From the NCBI GenBank assembly GCA_001936135.1, contig CP012811.1, positions 868,001 through 932,000 on the forward strand: a stretch of DNA of 64,000 nt. Reading direction: 5' to 3'. Under the pieces are notes generated by a model that made no database searches, was not told the origin of the DNA, and saw only the letters and a program-made list of their open reading frames with translations. This DNA is from Saccharomycopsis fibuligera x Saccharomycopsis cf. fibuligera. Taxonomy: Eukaryota; Ascomycota; Saccharomycetes; Ascoideales; Saccharomycopsidaceae. Below are positions 20,301 through 32,065 of the stretch, piece after piece (position 1 is the stretch's first letter; every line of letters starts with the position of its first letter). The translations under genes were made by a program, and so were the position numbers.

Positions 20301-20848
20301 CACAAAAGCAAAAAGCACATTCAAGAGGGAAAATTATTTTGATTAAAAATACCAATAGTTATAAATCGTTATCAATTGAAAATGGTGAGATTAATTTTGA
20401 GAAACAGCAGCAACAGCAACAACAACAGCAAAGACAAGTCAAAATAAATGTTAAAAATTCCAATGAGAACAGTGGCAAATTAAGACCATATTTTAGTTCT
20501 CCAGTATATGATAATTTCTTTGAATCATTGAACAGTATTGGACAAAATCGCATTACCTCCAACACCAATACTGCCAACACTGGCTCGAACGTTGCTCAAG
20601 TCGGATCAATTAAACCAAAATATATTTCAGCATTGGCATCGTCGTCTTCTTCTTCACCTAAATCACAACCGCTATATCTGCATCGAAAGAGGCTAAGATC
20701 AAGATCAACAATTCATCAAAATGGAACAAATAATGCCAGCACTAATGGCGATAGTTATGGTAACAATAATACTAATGATGATGGAAAGGAAAATAAGATT
20801 ATTTTTGTTTCTAACTCGAGTGAAACTACTCACCATAATATTTTTTAA
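17387..20848 (+). CDS. Histidine-phosphatase-domain protein with long disordered tail
   Basis: The 1153-aa product begins LVLIRHSIRSD, the RH motif of the histidine phosphatase (phosphoglycerate-mutase-like) superfamily, with the phospho-accepting His at residue 11. SSPYKRCLESA near residues 175-185 carries the second Arg and LVITHGGL carries the second His (329). The catalytic set is therefore present, though RHS replaces the usual RHG and about 165 residues separate the first two motifs, more than usual. From about residue 400 the protein is Asn/Ser/Asp-rich, with His and Gln runs (about 503-520), a DESSSDEDSEDSDS acidic patch (about 664-677) and RRRAKS- and KKRIRFETISLP-type basic motifs that could be kinase or phosphatase docking sites. 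The substrate is unknown; no metabolic enzyme of this length is recognised. Confidence 0.72.
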   Translation: MKLESLVLIRHSIRSDNLTPDHLLNLIEHLLDDEAELSRQNQLQQFLHIHTHNDLFQLLVKSLVQEKLLNDYMHIINDTNITKLNKIFNVLARASEEDAQFLARFIENIRIADQKIISQRLAYTNLSAIDPPIVYFDNLAYKQCYLLAKYLFKIFVLKHCVGNTCNKPLKFYIHSSPYKRCLESAVYIIQHLQQFLQSSDNRNITFIIKIDNFLSDYYYKNYFDDENKYLQSNPLISDIILNSHIDDKVQKTLIETNEKWLFDKINNSVNVKYEFTWDKNLLGKQGPLNHGTLNGFTNRCLKGACNLVDYYDNNTDTKQTTNTALVITHGGLINNYLNNYTNATNNPLNVNRHIEYKFIEIRPSSFIFLQKLPENDANNKKWLLEYSNVNFPCFKKSIANDDSTFSYDKVIDFDTFRELPQNYINQDVLDSNEQIDDDYILIKKNNSSFTLVNKLSSNEENSNRSRKNTILTTNDRLFDFDSLKQHYNSPIQAEDVALDHHHHHHHHQQEQQQQQQQDQTNDEETGGFYNFNQNSFTMNPNLFDKTQSRIVFEKAVSLETSFNNNVNDNSDDGNFYFPVRTNNYSQDDVISSSKDKRNNNISNKNTELNAKLSSFKLNWDLPSKNLLGASKSFQGPMSGDTGTGSSELSNPTDKRRRAKSAAFYFADDDESSSDEDSEDSDSLNENEESVSVSVAAPTPALAPAPTRGEASISPRTKIADPLLPEIPQINEEGIIYEKAPKVVINEQQKQSPTLQQSAVESMTQGFKRLSENSTVNNSDNNNNHYNNNKSISSSQVIGEVSDDNMAVDYLGLDKNYSEDEDDEIAGFDDLYSKPKSTSNIPASMSSLGDGVDKSLKKRIRFETISLPIKDADRNKSGVDIDEHELNDQEQGQQEQEADDNVSDNLNNGVNSNNSSYSSFEIRTPNIGSPLTDHDTPIYHHVKPINDKDISSCSLSSSSSSSAIIADPVEKSPQKQKAHSRGKIILIKNTNSYKSLSIENGEINFEKQQQQQQQQQRQVKINVKNSNENSGKLRPYFSSPVYDNFFESLNSIGQNRITSNTNTANTGSNVAQVGSIKPKYISALASSSSSSPKSQPLYLHRKRLRSRSTIHQNGTNNASTNGDSYGNNNTNDDGKENKIIFVSNSSETTHHNIF

Positions 20849-21620
20849 AGGTGCTTTCCTCTCTGAAGAAATTTTTGCATTACATATTGCATCTTGATGT
20901 GTGTTCTTCTTTTTACATTTTGGGACATGTTTTAGTTACTTTATTCTGTTCGTCTTTCGCATAGTTTTTTCTTATTTTTTTCTTTTGTTAACCGTTGTGT
21001 TTGCTCGCTTGATGATGGTTATGCATAAATTTTTTTTATTTTTATTTTACTTATTTTTGTTCACTTTTCACTGCTCATGGTAATGATAGATTTGTCAGAT
21101 TTTCATTTTACTTTTCACTTTTTTTTTTACTATTTTTCGCTTTTGTTTTTCTTCTTTTCTTATATTTTTTATCTTTGGGGGCGTTCGTTTTAGTTCGAGT
21201 TTTTATATAGTATGTTTCATTCTGTGTTTTCCTTTCAATGCAACTGTTTATCGTTTCTTATGTTTTTAGCAATAATAAACGTATTTTTGTTGCTGTTTGG
21301 TTATAAATAGTGTATCATGTAACTATCTGGTCAAATCTATGCATTACCAATTGCTAACTACTGGTACTGAATTGATATGTAAAGATTAAGTTAAAAAAGA
21401 AAAAGCATATTTTATTGGAATTTTTATTCTATCAAGCTATTGTGTATCATGTATATACAACCAAATAAAATAAACATCAATTACTTCTAGCTAAACAGTC
21501 AACCCAGGAAGTGCCGAAACACCTAGAGTAACTCAAATGTAAAAGTGCGAAAAATTATCGCTAATGTTTACCTCTCTGCTAATAAGTGATAAAAGTAGAG
21601 ACAAATGGACAGAGATATGA

Positions 21621-21633
21621 GGGGGGGGGGGGG
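21621..21633. repeat. 13-base poly-G run
   Basis: Thirteen consecutive G residues on the plus strand. It is the only long G run in a window dominated by A/T homopolymers. Confidence 0.9.
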
Positions 21634-21872
21634 CGAACTACGCCCAGGCTTGAGAGAATCTGATATACGGATCATAGACTTATGCTTTATGTTTTGGCTT
21701 TTTTTTTTTTTTTTTTTTTTACGTTGGTAACCAAGTTTGGAAAACTAATTCGTAATATTTTGGGCGTATCTATTGGCTCTAATCTAAACAAAAAATAAAC
21801 TTGCTAATAAAAAGATAGCACAAAAACAAAAATAAAACACAAAAGGAGGAAAACTCCAAGAAATCTAAGGCG

Positions 21873-21935
<63 letters not shown>
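21873..21935. repeat. TAA microsatellite followed by 41-A tract
   Basis: A run of TAA triplets (21873-21894) passes directly into 41 consecutive A (21895-21935), between two converging genes. Exact lengths of such tracts are prone to sequencing error. Confidence 0.85.
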
Positions 21936-21937
<2 letters not shown>

Positions 21938-22011
21938 TAAAATGAAATAAAACTCTGTAGCCTATCTTAGCCGTCAATCCTGTCTGTCTATTAATTCATT
22001 AATTCCTTCAC

Positions 22012-22647
22012 TCATTGAACCTTGTGAATTGGAGGAGAGATGATTTTTTCCGGCAACGGAACCTCAACAAATCCTCTATCGAACCCAGCTCCAGAAGGAG
22101 CGGCTGAAGGCAAAGGTGCCGCAGTAGTATATCTACTAGTGTTTGCAGTACTTCCCAAAGCTTGAGGGTGATTATTGACAATGGTGCTACTTGAGGACAA
22201 ACTGCTGTGGTCATCAAATTCCTTTTGCTGTTGCTGGGTGAAATGGGCATTATTAGCGTATGCGGTATTGCTTGGCTGTTGGAATGGGTTTGGCCCATAT
22301 GGATTACCGTTATACATTTGCATGGATGATGGTGGCACTTGGCCCATCATTGACATTGTCAGTGGATGATGTGGCATACTTGGTGGATACTGCGGTTTTA
22401 TTTCATTTTCCCTATTGTTGGTTTCGTAATTATAGAAGCCGTTGTTATTTGAATTTGCATTAGCAATTGCCATACTTTTGGCCTTTTCGCGACGTTGATA
22501 AACTTCAATTGATAGATAAATGACCATACAAATTACCGCCAATGAAGCAAATACGATGGAGACAATTGTCCAGGGGGATAGTTTCTTGTCGCAAACTTCT
22601 TGATATTTGCCGTCTTTTTCGACCATATGACAAGCACCGAAAAGCAT
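22012..22647 (-). CDS. Small single-pass membrane protein with N-terminal Cys pair
   Basis: The 211-aa product has a 25-residue N-terminus with Cys6 and Cys19, one hydrophobic segment (about 26-47, TIVSIVFASLAVICMVIYLSI), a basic flank (QRREKAK) and a long Pro/Asn/Gln/Ser-rich tail. The positive charges after the segment predict the tail in the cytosol and the short Cys-containing end outside or in the lumen (type III, without cleaved signal). Overall design matches the 126-aa gene at 32066-32446. No family is recognised; fungal plasma-membrane adaptor or trafficking proteins of similar layout exist, but that is only analogy. Confidence 0.72.
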   Translation of the reverse strand: MLFGACHMVEKDGKYQEVCDKKLSPWTIVSIVFASLAVICMVIYLSIEVYQRREKAKSMAIANANSNNNGFYNYETNNRENEIKPQYPPSMPHHPLTMSMMGQVPPSSMQMYNGNPYGPNPFQQPSNTAYANNAHFTQQQQKEFDDHSSLSSSSTIVNNHPQALGSTANTSRYTTAAPLPSAAPSGAGFDRGFVEVPLPEKIISPPIHKVQ

Positions 22648-25600
22648 TGTTGATTGTCAATTTTATTTTGTTTTCTACTATGCTGATTATCTGACTGATT
22701 ATAAGTTCAAGTTTGTGTAAGTAAACAGTTGGCTAAACGCGTTTTTGAACTGTCTGTGGTTTGTGAAGCAATGAGGTTGAGTTATACTGTAAAGAGCCCT
22801 AACAGAAAAGTTGATAAAGTACAATAGTGAAGAAGATGAAATTGCTAATAGAATAAACAAAACATGGTAAAGCCTCACACCCTGCCATCAAGGCGACTGG
22901 CAAATATATATATCCTGTCAAAATATCAATTCCCAAAGCCCAGTTTCGAGATATGACTCTCTTCGTGCCTGCATGTCAAATTGATTTTGTCATTGGTAAG
23001 GCTGGGCGTGCGTGTGCCCATGCAAAGTTGCTAACGATATGCATCACAGTGCGTTAATCCCATCGGTTAGTCGCAAATCTATACTCCCAAAGAATAAAAA
23101 GCATTTGTGGGACTTGGTTCATTAGTTGTCATGGAGATTCTCCTTTTGCATTTATTATTAACATAATTTTTCCCAAATACCGAAGGAAGGAAGGGGAAAA
23201 AAGAGAAGTACTGTGGACATGGACAGAGCGTATTGCCTATGGAGAGAAACTGCGACGTGGTTGCTGTCGCTATAGCTGTTAGAGAAGTAGTCGTGTTTTA
23301 TTTTATAATGCTGTGAACTTACTGGATATAATTATTTTATTATGTTCTAATGCTTACAATAAAGTGAGCAACAACAAAAAACCATAATAATTATCTGGGC
23401 ATAACAATATGCTGTCGTCTGTTTGAATCTTGGTAAATAATACGCTTATTACTCCTGAGTATACAGTATACGGGCAGACAACTGCCCTGCACTTGTAACT
23501 GCAAAAAACAAAGACTGTCTAAGCTTAAATGTGTAATGTTTCTGATACGGGTAAATCCTAAGTTGATACCATGGCTGTTGTACTAAGTAGCTATCATTTT
23601 TAAGATCTACATATTTTTGGATCAGTCATTAGTATACTTCTGCAAGTTACCGGGAAACCAGCTGATTTAGCGTTTTTTTTTATTTTTTGGTTTTTTCATT
23701 TGCTCTAAGTGAAACTGAGTCAGATTTAATTATTATGGACTGCAAGCGCGTTGGCAAGCAGCTAGCTATATAGCAGATGATAACCTTCAAATTTTGACTT
23801 ATTTTGAAAGAAAAAACTGATTGTTGAGATCTGATACCGTAATTCGGTTCTTTTCTGTATCCAGAGAAGGTTCACCAGTAGGGCTCGATATACGCCACAG
23901 ATATTATTTATAGCTATTTTTTCCTCGCTGCAGTGGCTTGACACAACGCCCCTTTCCACTTATTACATTAACAAATTTCGAAGTTCAAATCTTTTCTATT
24001 CTGGTTATTTATTTGTTTTAGCCTTATTCGAAGGTCATGTCGGGAAATATTGAATCAGTGCCGTACTTGTGGGGAAGAGAAATTCATCTTTGACATGGAA
24101 TTGCAGGATGCTATGGTAATTGGAAAAATGGTTGAAGCTGTAAGTGTTTTAAGTCGTGCACATAGAACAATGACAATAATAGACTAGGAAGATTGGTCTG
24201 CACAGGTGACTGTCGCGGTATCACAGCCAAATCCTTTATTTTACAAACAGTAATGCTGAACTTAAGCTAAGGATTGTTGGCTAGCTTTCCATTTTGCCAA
24301 AAAAAAAAAAAAAAAAAAAAAAAAGGGAGAGAGAAGACAACAGAAACACATCAGACAGTTTTGATTTGTATGTCGATTTAAGCTCTTGTGGAATTAGTGC
24401 TACTCTGAGGACTGATATTGGTGAAACAGTATCAATAACAACTATCTAATTTAGTAAAGTATTATAATGGCATTAACCGTAGCAAGAACAACAATATTTA
24501 AAGATTTATCCAGAGGTTACAAAAACTACTGTGTAAGATAAAAGCAACGAATAAATACTGCTACCACCATAAAATCTACAAACTTGGAGAACTGCTAGAA
24601 TAGCCAAGAGAAAAAAAATCAATAAAGTGAGAAATTATAAAAATCACAGAGGAAGCCAATGTATTTAAGAAGTTGGCTCTAATTGAAAAAATTGAAAAGA
24701 AAAAGAATCTTAAAACACTAAAAAAAAAAAAAAAAAAAAAAAAAAAGAGTAAAAGCCCAAAACAGTAAGCACAAAATCTACCGATTAATGCGCCTCTTGG
24801 AATCAAAATCACTGTTATGCTTTGAGACCCTCTGTTGTCACAATTTTTTTTTTTTCATTATGTTAGCGTATATGTTTATATAAATTTTTCTTTTTTTTTT
24901 CTTTCAAGATATTTTACATCCATTGATCTCCTTAATCACTTAACAACTGTTGTTTTAACTGTCATTGGTGCAATAATAGTATAACAACAAAAATATTGGG
25001 CTCAGTGGATAAGTGTAGTGTTTGACTGCTATTCGTGTATAATGCATTGATACGTGTGTATGAGATTTGTCCAAGTGCAGTGTGTTTATGTTAACCTGCT
25101 CCCCGCTCTTGCCGTCGGAGCCAATTGGCATTACGATATCAAGAGTCTCCGTGGAAGACACTCCTCGAGGGCAGAGGGCTGGACACAATCACAACCACAG
25201 TCGATTATAGTTGTAATAGCAGAATAGGCTAAAGGTAGCACACTCTACCTATTCTCTACACTCTACATACTAGTTGTATTCTACTCTCCTATTTATGGTA
25301 GCGTGAGCAATACATTGGCACACAAGCGCTAACAGCCGTTTTCTTCCTTCGTTCTCTGTTTCTCAATATTTTTACCGAGTAAAGTTCTCGGGAAAAAAAG
25401 CATCATTCGACTCAAAGTGGCAAACAGCTTCATAATTATCAATATCATCATCAACTATACACCAACCAACACCACACTCTCCTTCGCTTCCTTACTCGCT
25501 ATTTCACTGGCCCCGTGCCTGCTAAACTTACTTTTTCAGCTATTCAATCCTCCGTTTTTCTCTAGTCAACAATAGTCGCTCCCTCGATTGCCGATTCATT

Positions 25601-25718
25601 AATTAATTAAGTCCCATCTATACAACCGTCAAAATATCTTTCTCAATCATATTCACAAACACACTCCCAGATCTCAACTGCTATCAAAGCAGCATAGCCA
25701 GCTCCTCTACACTCAATA
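22648..25718. other. 3.1-kb divergent promoter region
   Basis: Between the membrane-protein gene and the ubiquitin protease gene. It has A/T homopolymers at 24300-24324 and 24720-24746 and a TA run at 22904-22911. Bases 25200-25718 are pyrimidine-rich and look like the leader of the protease gene. A Cys-containing frame ending at 24187 was examined and not accepted. No tRNA, snRNA or snoRNA was recognised. Confidence 0.5.
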
Positions 25719-27570
25719 ATGTCACTCAGGAAACTCATCAGCACCAAAGACTCCTCCAACAAACCGTCTTCTCGTTCTTCTAGTGCCAACACGAATATAA
25801 ACCCCACCTCAACCTCAGCAACTGCCGAACCTAATTCTACAAATAAAGCCAACTCAAACACCAATAGTTTATATGACAAACATAACAATACCAATACCAC
25901 CAATGATACACCCACCCCTCACAGCACCCTTACCCATAGCGGTAGCGCCCGTTCATTGGGGTTCTTTAATCGTCGCAGACTAAGTTCATTTTCCAAGAAA
26001 CTGTCTTCCAATATCAAAGACGATAATAATGGAATTTCAGGTAATGTTACTAATAACAACAATACGAAGCAGAACAAAAGTGACATTGGCCACGGAACCG
26101 GAAATGCCAATTGCAGTAACGGAAACATTAGCAACATCAGCAGTGGCACAAAACAATCCAAAGGTAATAGTAGTATACCAAGTGAGACAAATTCCACTGC
26201 TGCTCCTTCGTTTACTACCAATCAGCAGATCCAGCAGCAGACCGAAGTTGCTGTGGATAATAATGGCCTGCTGCTGAATAATAAACTGTCAAGGCCTATT
26301 CTTGGCCCACCATCATCAGTAACACAAAATGAACTTAAAAATCAATTACTCGATAAAAAGGAGAATGGAGACGCTAATAATAAACTTGGCAATGAACAAA
26401 ACAACTTGCCATCCAACAAATTACCAACGATAGGCAGCACAAGCATCAACAAGACTAATGGCGATATTGATAATAGTAGTGCAAACTACTTTTTAGACAA
26501 TAATGAAATTCATCAAAAAGACACTGATAATGAAACAATTCATGATTATGAAGCCAACCCATTTGATAAAAGTAACAATAATACTCCAATACGTCAGCGC
26601 AATAAAAGTTCTGCGCTCTATAGTGATGATGAAGATGAAAGAAACTTTTCAGGAAGTCATTTTTATGGTGATCGCAATGATCCCCACAATGACGACAGTG
26701 AAGATAATGCATTCTTGGATGCTCAAGAAACTACTGAAGAGTCATATGCTAGTGATGCTGCAGTGTCATTCAATAATAACCATAACCGAGACCAAGAAGA
26801 TCAAAAACCACTTCAATTAAATTTTGACCAAGGCCAAAATACTTACGGTGGCAATACTCAAAGTAATAGTACACACAGCTACTATAATAATGGCCATACG
26901 GGAATTGATCATGACCAAGATAGTAGATTAACAGTTAGTAGTAATGCTACTACTACTGCAGCCACAGCAACCTTGCCAGGTGCTGAGTCAGCATCAAAGC
27001 AGCAGCAGCAACAGCAACAGTTGAATGGCGTCCAGCCAAACATTATTGATAGACTGGCTCAACAACAAAGCCAAAAACCTCAGGCTCCACAACTATCTGA
27101 ACCATTTTTGCCAACTTCTAAGTCCGCTTCTTCAGCCATCAATATCAACAGCAGTGACAATATTGGCCCTATTGCTAACACCGCAACTACCGTGAATACC
27201 ACTGATGAGATTGAATTTAATTTACCATTTGGCGATGGTGCTTTGAAAATTTTTGGAATGGAGAATTTTGGGGCTAGTTGTTATTGTAACTCAATTGTTC
27301 AAAGTTTGTTTTATACGCAATCCTTTCGCAAATTTATTCTTAGTTTACCTACAGAGTTGCGTCTTGAAGAACATGAAGGGCAGCCAAGAATGCCGAGATT
27401 ACAAATGAATGGTAATAAAGCTCACCATTTTCTTGCTGCTTTGCAAAATAATAAAAATGAAGATGGCAACGGCAATGCAGATGCAATCGGTACTGCAAAT
27501 GATTCAAAGAGAAAGTCTGATGGCCTGAATACAACTCACAACGATAACAATGCGAATAATAATAATAATA

Positions 27571-27633
<63 letters not shown>

Positions 27634-30473
27634 GCAGCAATAGCAATAACAATGAAGGTAACAGTAATACTAGTGGAATCAAACTTGGTAGACGGATGTC
27701 ATTTTTTGGGAAAAAGGATAAAAACAAAGATAACAACAACAACGAAAATGGCAACATTAACTCATTGCATAACAACTCAGTGGGATCTAACTCAAGCAAT
27801 GGTTATTCAAGGCAAAATAGTGTTGCTACTGGTGCATCCGTAACTACTTCCACCAATGATTCTCACCACGACTTCTCCAACAACAACAAAGATAGCAGCA
27901 GTAATAGCAACGCCAGCAATGTACATGGAACTGGTAATAACAATAGTAATCACCATTCTTCACAGCTTGTGTATCGTGCCAAGCTGAACTATTTGGGGCT
28001 TCGTGACCTTAAACTCGGCTTTGACGTACCAAATCGCAACATTACTATTGTTGGAGTCGTGGATGATGCAAATTCCACTACTGAACAACGAAAGCGTAAA
28101 GCACTAGTACTGGGTCCTATTTTGAACATTGATCATGCATTAACTAATGACGAGACTATGTTTAATGCATTGAAAGATATTTTTGAATGTATGGTGGAAC
28201 ATGAAAGTCAAATTGGGGTAGTTAGTCCATCGCATTTACTCGAAGTATTAAAAAAAGAAAATGAGTTATTTAGAAGTATGATGCACCAGGATGCACATGA
28301 GTTTTTCAACTTTTTGCTTAATAGTGTGTTTGAAGCAATTGATAAGTATCATAATGATAAAAAAGAACACATTAGTGTTGCTACAAAGAAACTAAATGGC
28401 AATGAAAATGATAATGGTAATGGCAGTGAGGATATTCAAAAAAAACTCGCGGCATTAGCCAAACTACAGCGTCAAATTGATTGGTCTAATGAACTTTTTG
28501 AAGGTTTATTAACTTCGCAAACCAAATGTTTGCGTTGTGAAAACATTTCGTCAAGAGATGAGAAATTTTTAGACTTAAGTATCGATTTGGAAAATAACAC
28601 TTCCATTACTGCTTGTTTGAAACAATTCTCGGCTAATGAGATTCTTTGCGAGGATAACAAGTTTTACTGTGAAAATTGTTCTGCATTACAAGAAGCCACT
28701 AAGCGTATGGTTGTGAAGAAACTTCCCAAGATCCTTACATTGCATCTTAAAAGATTCAAATATTCTGAAACACTTAATCGTAACATCAAACTTTTCCATA
28801 GGGTTTCATATCCATTATACTTACGACTTTTCAATACTCTTGCCACTACAGTGAGGCAAGATAGAGTATACGAACTTTATTCAGTGGTGGTTCATATTGG
28901 CGGTGGCCCTTATCATGGCCATTATGTTAGTTTAGTTAAAACTGAACATAGCGGCTGGCTTTTGTTTGATGATGAAACTGTGGAATCAATTGATGAAAAT
29001 TTTGTCTTAAGATTCTTTGGTGATGGACCAGGATTGGCAAGTGCTTATATTTTATTTTATCAGGAAATCAGTGAAGAAGAATATTTGAAGAAAACATTGT
29101 ACAAAAACACTTTGGATTTATCACTTGACTTTGAAGATGAAATCGAAGCGGAAATTGCTAAAGACGAACAATCTGTTAACGGGAACAATAGTAGCAACAA
29201 CAACTCCGGTTTTCATATTCCTGATTATAAAAGAAAAAATTCAGTGGTTGAATCTCTTAATAGTAATGCGTCATCAAACATTGCTCCACTGGAAAATTTG
29301 TCTCGTCAACGATCTCCAAGCAATTTTAGTTATAATCAAAGATTGAAATCTGGCCGCAGTTACAGCTCAGTGTCTCAACGTCCATCACTTTCATCTATAG
29401 GTGGCGGCAATGGTAATGGTAATGGTAATGGTAATGGTAATGGTAATGGTGGAAGTAACATCTTTAGTAGTAATACTTCGGCAGCAAGAAAGTATAGCGT
29501 TCCTAATATTGCATTTGGCAATAATGCAAATGCAAACAAGACCAAAGATAGTAACAATCCAAACCCTGCCACAGAAAAACAGGTACCATTTTCATCTCGC
29601 CCAACCTCTTCATCTTCAGCTGCTACTTCACCTATTACTGCTGCCGCTTCTGTCAATAAAGATGTTGCAAATTCCAATGTCAATGCTAATGCAAATACTA
29701 GTCCTAATACTAATGTTACTCCGGAATATAAGCGCTCTGGTAGTGCCCTGGGAAACATTAACGGCGGACTTGGATCAAACAGTAGAACAGAAACTATAAG
29801 CGAGCATGTTTCCGGTGAAGGTGAGGGTGAAGTTGAAGATGAGAATGAAGCTGAAACTCAAGCTGAAGCTCAAACTGAAGCCAAGGCTTCTCCACCTACT
29901 GGAGTTAATACCGGTTCTATTACTGCTGCTGATACTAATGCTAATGCTAATGCTGACACCAGGCCGGCGGGAAAGTTGCTTAAAAGTAGAAGTTTTTCAA
30001 GATCAAAGTTTGATGCTTTGAAGTCTTCTGTTGAGTCTCCAGGAAATACTGCAAGCAATAAAGACAAACAAAAACAAAATTCTGAAACAGTACCAGAAAC
30101 AGCAACTTCGTCATTGAGCAACAAAAGCGATCGTATTGCTGGTACTTCTGGGAATGAACAAGCATCCTCTTCACCGCCAGCTGCACAAGCAGTAGCAACA
30201 TCACATGTCAATGATTTGGCTATCGAATCTAAGAAAACGCCAGCCTCTAAAAAGAATTACTCCACTGGTCTTGGTCAAAATAAATTGAAGAAGCAAAATA
30301 AACATGATAATCAAAGCAGTGGCTCAAGCTTCGACACTAAGGTTGTTGGTGATAATGGCAATGAGCATGGAAATGGAAACGACAAAGGACTAGAAAGTCA
30401 AGATAGTAAGGCAAAAGAGAGAAGAAAATCGATTTTTGGGTTTAGTAAGAAGAACAAGCTGACTAAAAAATGA
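25719..30473 (+). CDS. UBP13: Ubiquitin C-terminal hydrolase, UBP9/UBP13 type
   Basis: A USP-family deubiquitinase of 1584 aa. The domain begins at IFGMENFGASCYCNSIVQSLFY with nucleophile Cys521. A zinc-ribbon pair of CxxC motifs (CLRCENIS and YCENC) lies in the fingers. The His box is GGPYHGHYVSLV (His1068) and DDETVE supplies the acidic residue. The opening block and its position match S. cerevisiae Ubp9/Ubp13, paralogues of about 750 aa, so the symbol could equally be UBP9. The extra length is disordered: 500 residues of Asn/Ser/Thr-rich N-terminus, an insert within the domain with a poly-Asn run encoded by pure AAT repeats (27555-27633), and a 430-residue tail. It ends SIFGFSKKNKLTKK, basic. 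Several CUG codons fall in Ser/Asn-rich tracts, consistent with CUG read as Ser. Confidence 0.9.
27555..27633 (+). repeat. AAT microsatellite coding poly-Asn inside USP domain
   Basis: A nearly pure run of AAT triplets, interrupted once by AGT, encodes about 25 Asn within an insert between the Cys box and the fingers of the deubiquitinase. It is expected to vary in length between strains. Confidence 0.9.
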
Positions 30474-31350
30474 TGAATTCAGAAAGTTATTATCATTGCG
30501 TAAAAAATGGTTTCAATATTTGAGTGCGTTTGGTCAAAAGATAGGAAGAGCTGATGCCTATGATTGAAAGCATTAAGAATGCTTTGTAACCATTTTAATT
30601 CTTATATTGGCATTCAGTTAATTTAAAAGAACATAAAAAAAAAGGAAAATGAGTTGATTGTTACCGCTTTTTTCTGCTTTATTTTGTATTTTTGTTTGGT
30701 TTATTTCTGTTTTTTTTTTTTGTTTTTTTTTTTTTTTGTTTTTTTTGTTTTTCATTTTTTGTTTCAATGTGCTCTGTTTTGATAATTTTTTTTTTTCCCC
30801 TAGAGACAAGGAAAGCTGCCGAACTATTGCTTAGTGGTTGCTAAATAATTTTCTAATTTGACTAATTACATACACTTTTTACAAAAATCAAGTAACATTT
30901 ACAAGTATATAAGCGCAAAAGTACAACGACACTTTACAGTATAACTTTACGAATTGTACTTATCTTTTTCTTTTTTGTTTTTATTCTTGAGAAACACATG
31001 TACTTGTCAAGATTCAAAATAACATTGTTTAACAACGGTGCAAGAAAAAAAAAAATCATTTAATTATCACATGTGCCATCGACAATGAGAATTATTCTGA
31101 GTCGATATTGATTCTCGAGAACTAGCAAAGGCCAAAGAGCAAAATTGCCAGAAATATCGATAAGGACTTGTCTTCATCACAACTTTAGGGTCTTTTAGCA
31201 TAGTATGCCCATTGAACGGCCGCCGCCCGTTTGTCCTAGGCTTTAGTGCAAAACAAAATTATCTTTTGAAGCAATTCAATTATGAAAATCTATTTATAGA
31301 GATATTCAACATAGTTATTCTTTTCATTCACTCAAAAATATAAAAAAGAA
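30474..31350. other. Intergenic region between UBP gene and tRNA-Lys
   Basis: T-rich tracts at 30709-30760 follow the UBP stop. A segment around 31200-31250 is locally GC-rich (CGGCCGCCGCCCG). No gene is visible. The tRNA terminator lies at its right end. Confidence 0.6.
31342..31347 (-). terminator. Pol III terminator of tRNA-Lys
   Basis: Six A on the plus strand, read as T6 on the minus strand, begin four bases past the tRNA 3' end, the usual RNA polymerase III stop. Confidence 0.85.
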
Positions 31351-31433
31351 CTCCTCATCAGGGGCTCGAACCCTGGACATTTCGGTTCCTTATTTCTAAA
31401 AGCCGAACGCTCTACCAACTGAGCTAATAAGGA
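31351..31433 (-). tRNA. tRNA-Lys(UUU) with 10-nt intron
   Basis: The minus strand folds as a full cloverleaf: acceptor stem TCCTTAT/ATGAGGA with discriminator G, D arm with AGCTCAGTTGGTAGAGC, anticodon stem TTCGG/CCGAA, and T arm CAGGG-TTCGAAC-CCCTG. The anticodon TTT is at 31398-31400. A 10-base intron (31387-31396) sits at the canonical 37/38 position, so the mature tRNA is 73 nt before CCA addition. The A box (TAGCTCAGTTGG) and B box (GGTTCGAACCC) are intact, so it is probably functional. S. cerevisiae tRNA-Lys(UUU) has an intron at the same place but a longer one. Confidence 0.96.
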
Positions 31434-32065
31434 CGGAGTTACCCATAAAAGTTATGGTCTTATGTTATTATATTCTGTTATTATATTCTGTTTATTTTTT
31501 TGCAGGGTAAGAGATTTGGCCGGTCCCGATTGAGAAACAATAAATATAATATATTGTACTTGCTGTGAGTCAAAAATACTTACACTTTAGCTCGCCAGTC
31601 CTTAATGAATTGCATACTTTCTTGTCCAGCTCTATATATAGGTATGTCATAAGAATTTGTTATGAGCTATAGGACAGCGTGTGAGAGAGTTTATGTGTAA
31701 CTCTGAATGTATATACCTCTGCGTCAGGAACTGTCTTGATTTTTTGCCGATCCACTCTAATATCTGATTTTGGGTATGGGCATGTTCAAAGCTTCACCTA
31801 TGCTACGGTATTGTGTCTTTATAAAATTTAATTATTTCTAGTTCAAAACCCACGTATAATAAAGCTTAACAAAAAAAAAAACAACAATAATAAGATCTAG
31901 AAAAAAAAAAAAAAAAAAGTACAACTGTAAACAAAAATATCTATAAAAACGTCACGTAGCAAAAGAAAAAGACATCAAAAAAAAAAATAGTTAAACAGAT
32001 GATCAACCCATACCGCCAGTGATATATTAAGTTTGGCATCATTCCAAATAACCAAAACACTTTAA
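31434..32065. other. Intergenic region tRNA-Lys / small membrane protein
   Basis: AT-rich, with A-tracts at 31871-31881 and 31901-31918. This is the upstream side of the tRNA and the 3' side of the next gene. No further RNA gene is recognised. Confidence 0.6.

Larger units (their letters stand above)
20849..22011. other. Convergent intergenic region with homopolymers
   Basis: T-rich 3' sequence follows the stop at 20848. The stretch also holds a 13-G run (21621-21633), a T-tract near 21701-21720, a TAA repeat and a 41-A tract just downstream of the membrane-protein gene. No gene is seen. Confidence 0.65.

Noticed and set aside
20901-21083. 60-codon Phe/Leu-rich frame after the phosphatase-like gene
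   Set aside because: Product of T-rich 3' sequence, with no other support.
24006-24187. Frame with a CxxxxxxCxxC pattern and a Met-rich end upstream of the UBP gene
   Set aside because: Open for only about 60 codons, no good start codon before the Cys cluster, no recognisable family and no splice partner found. Kept as non-coding.
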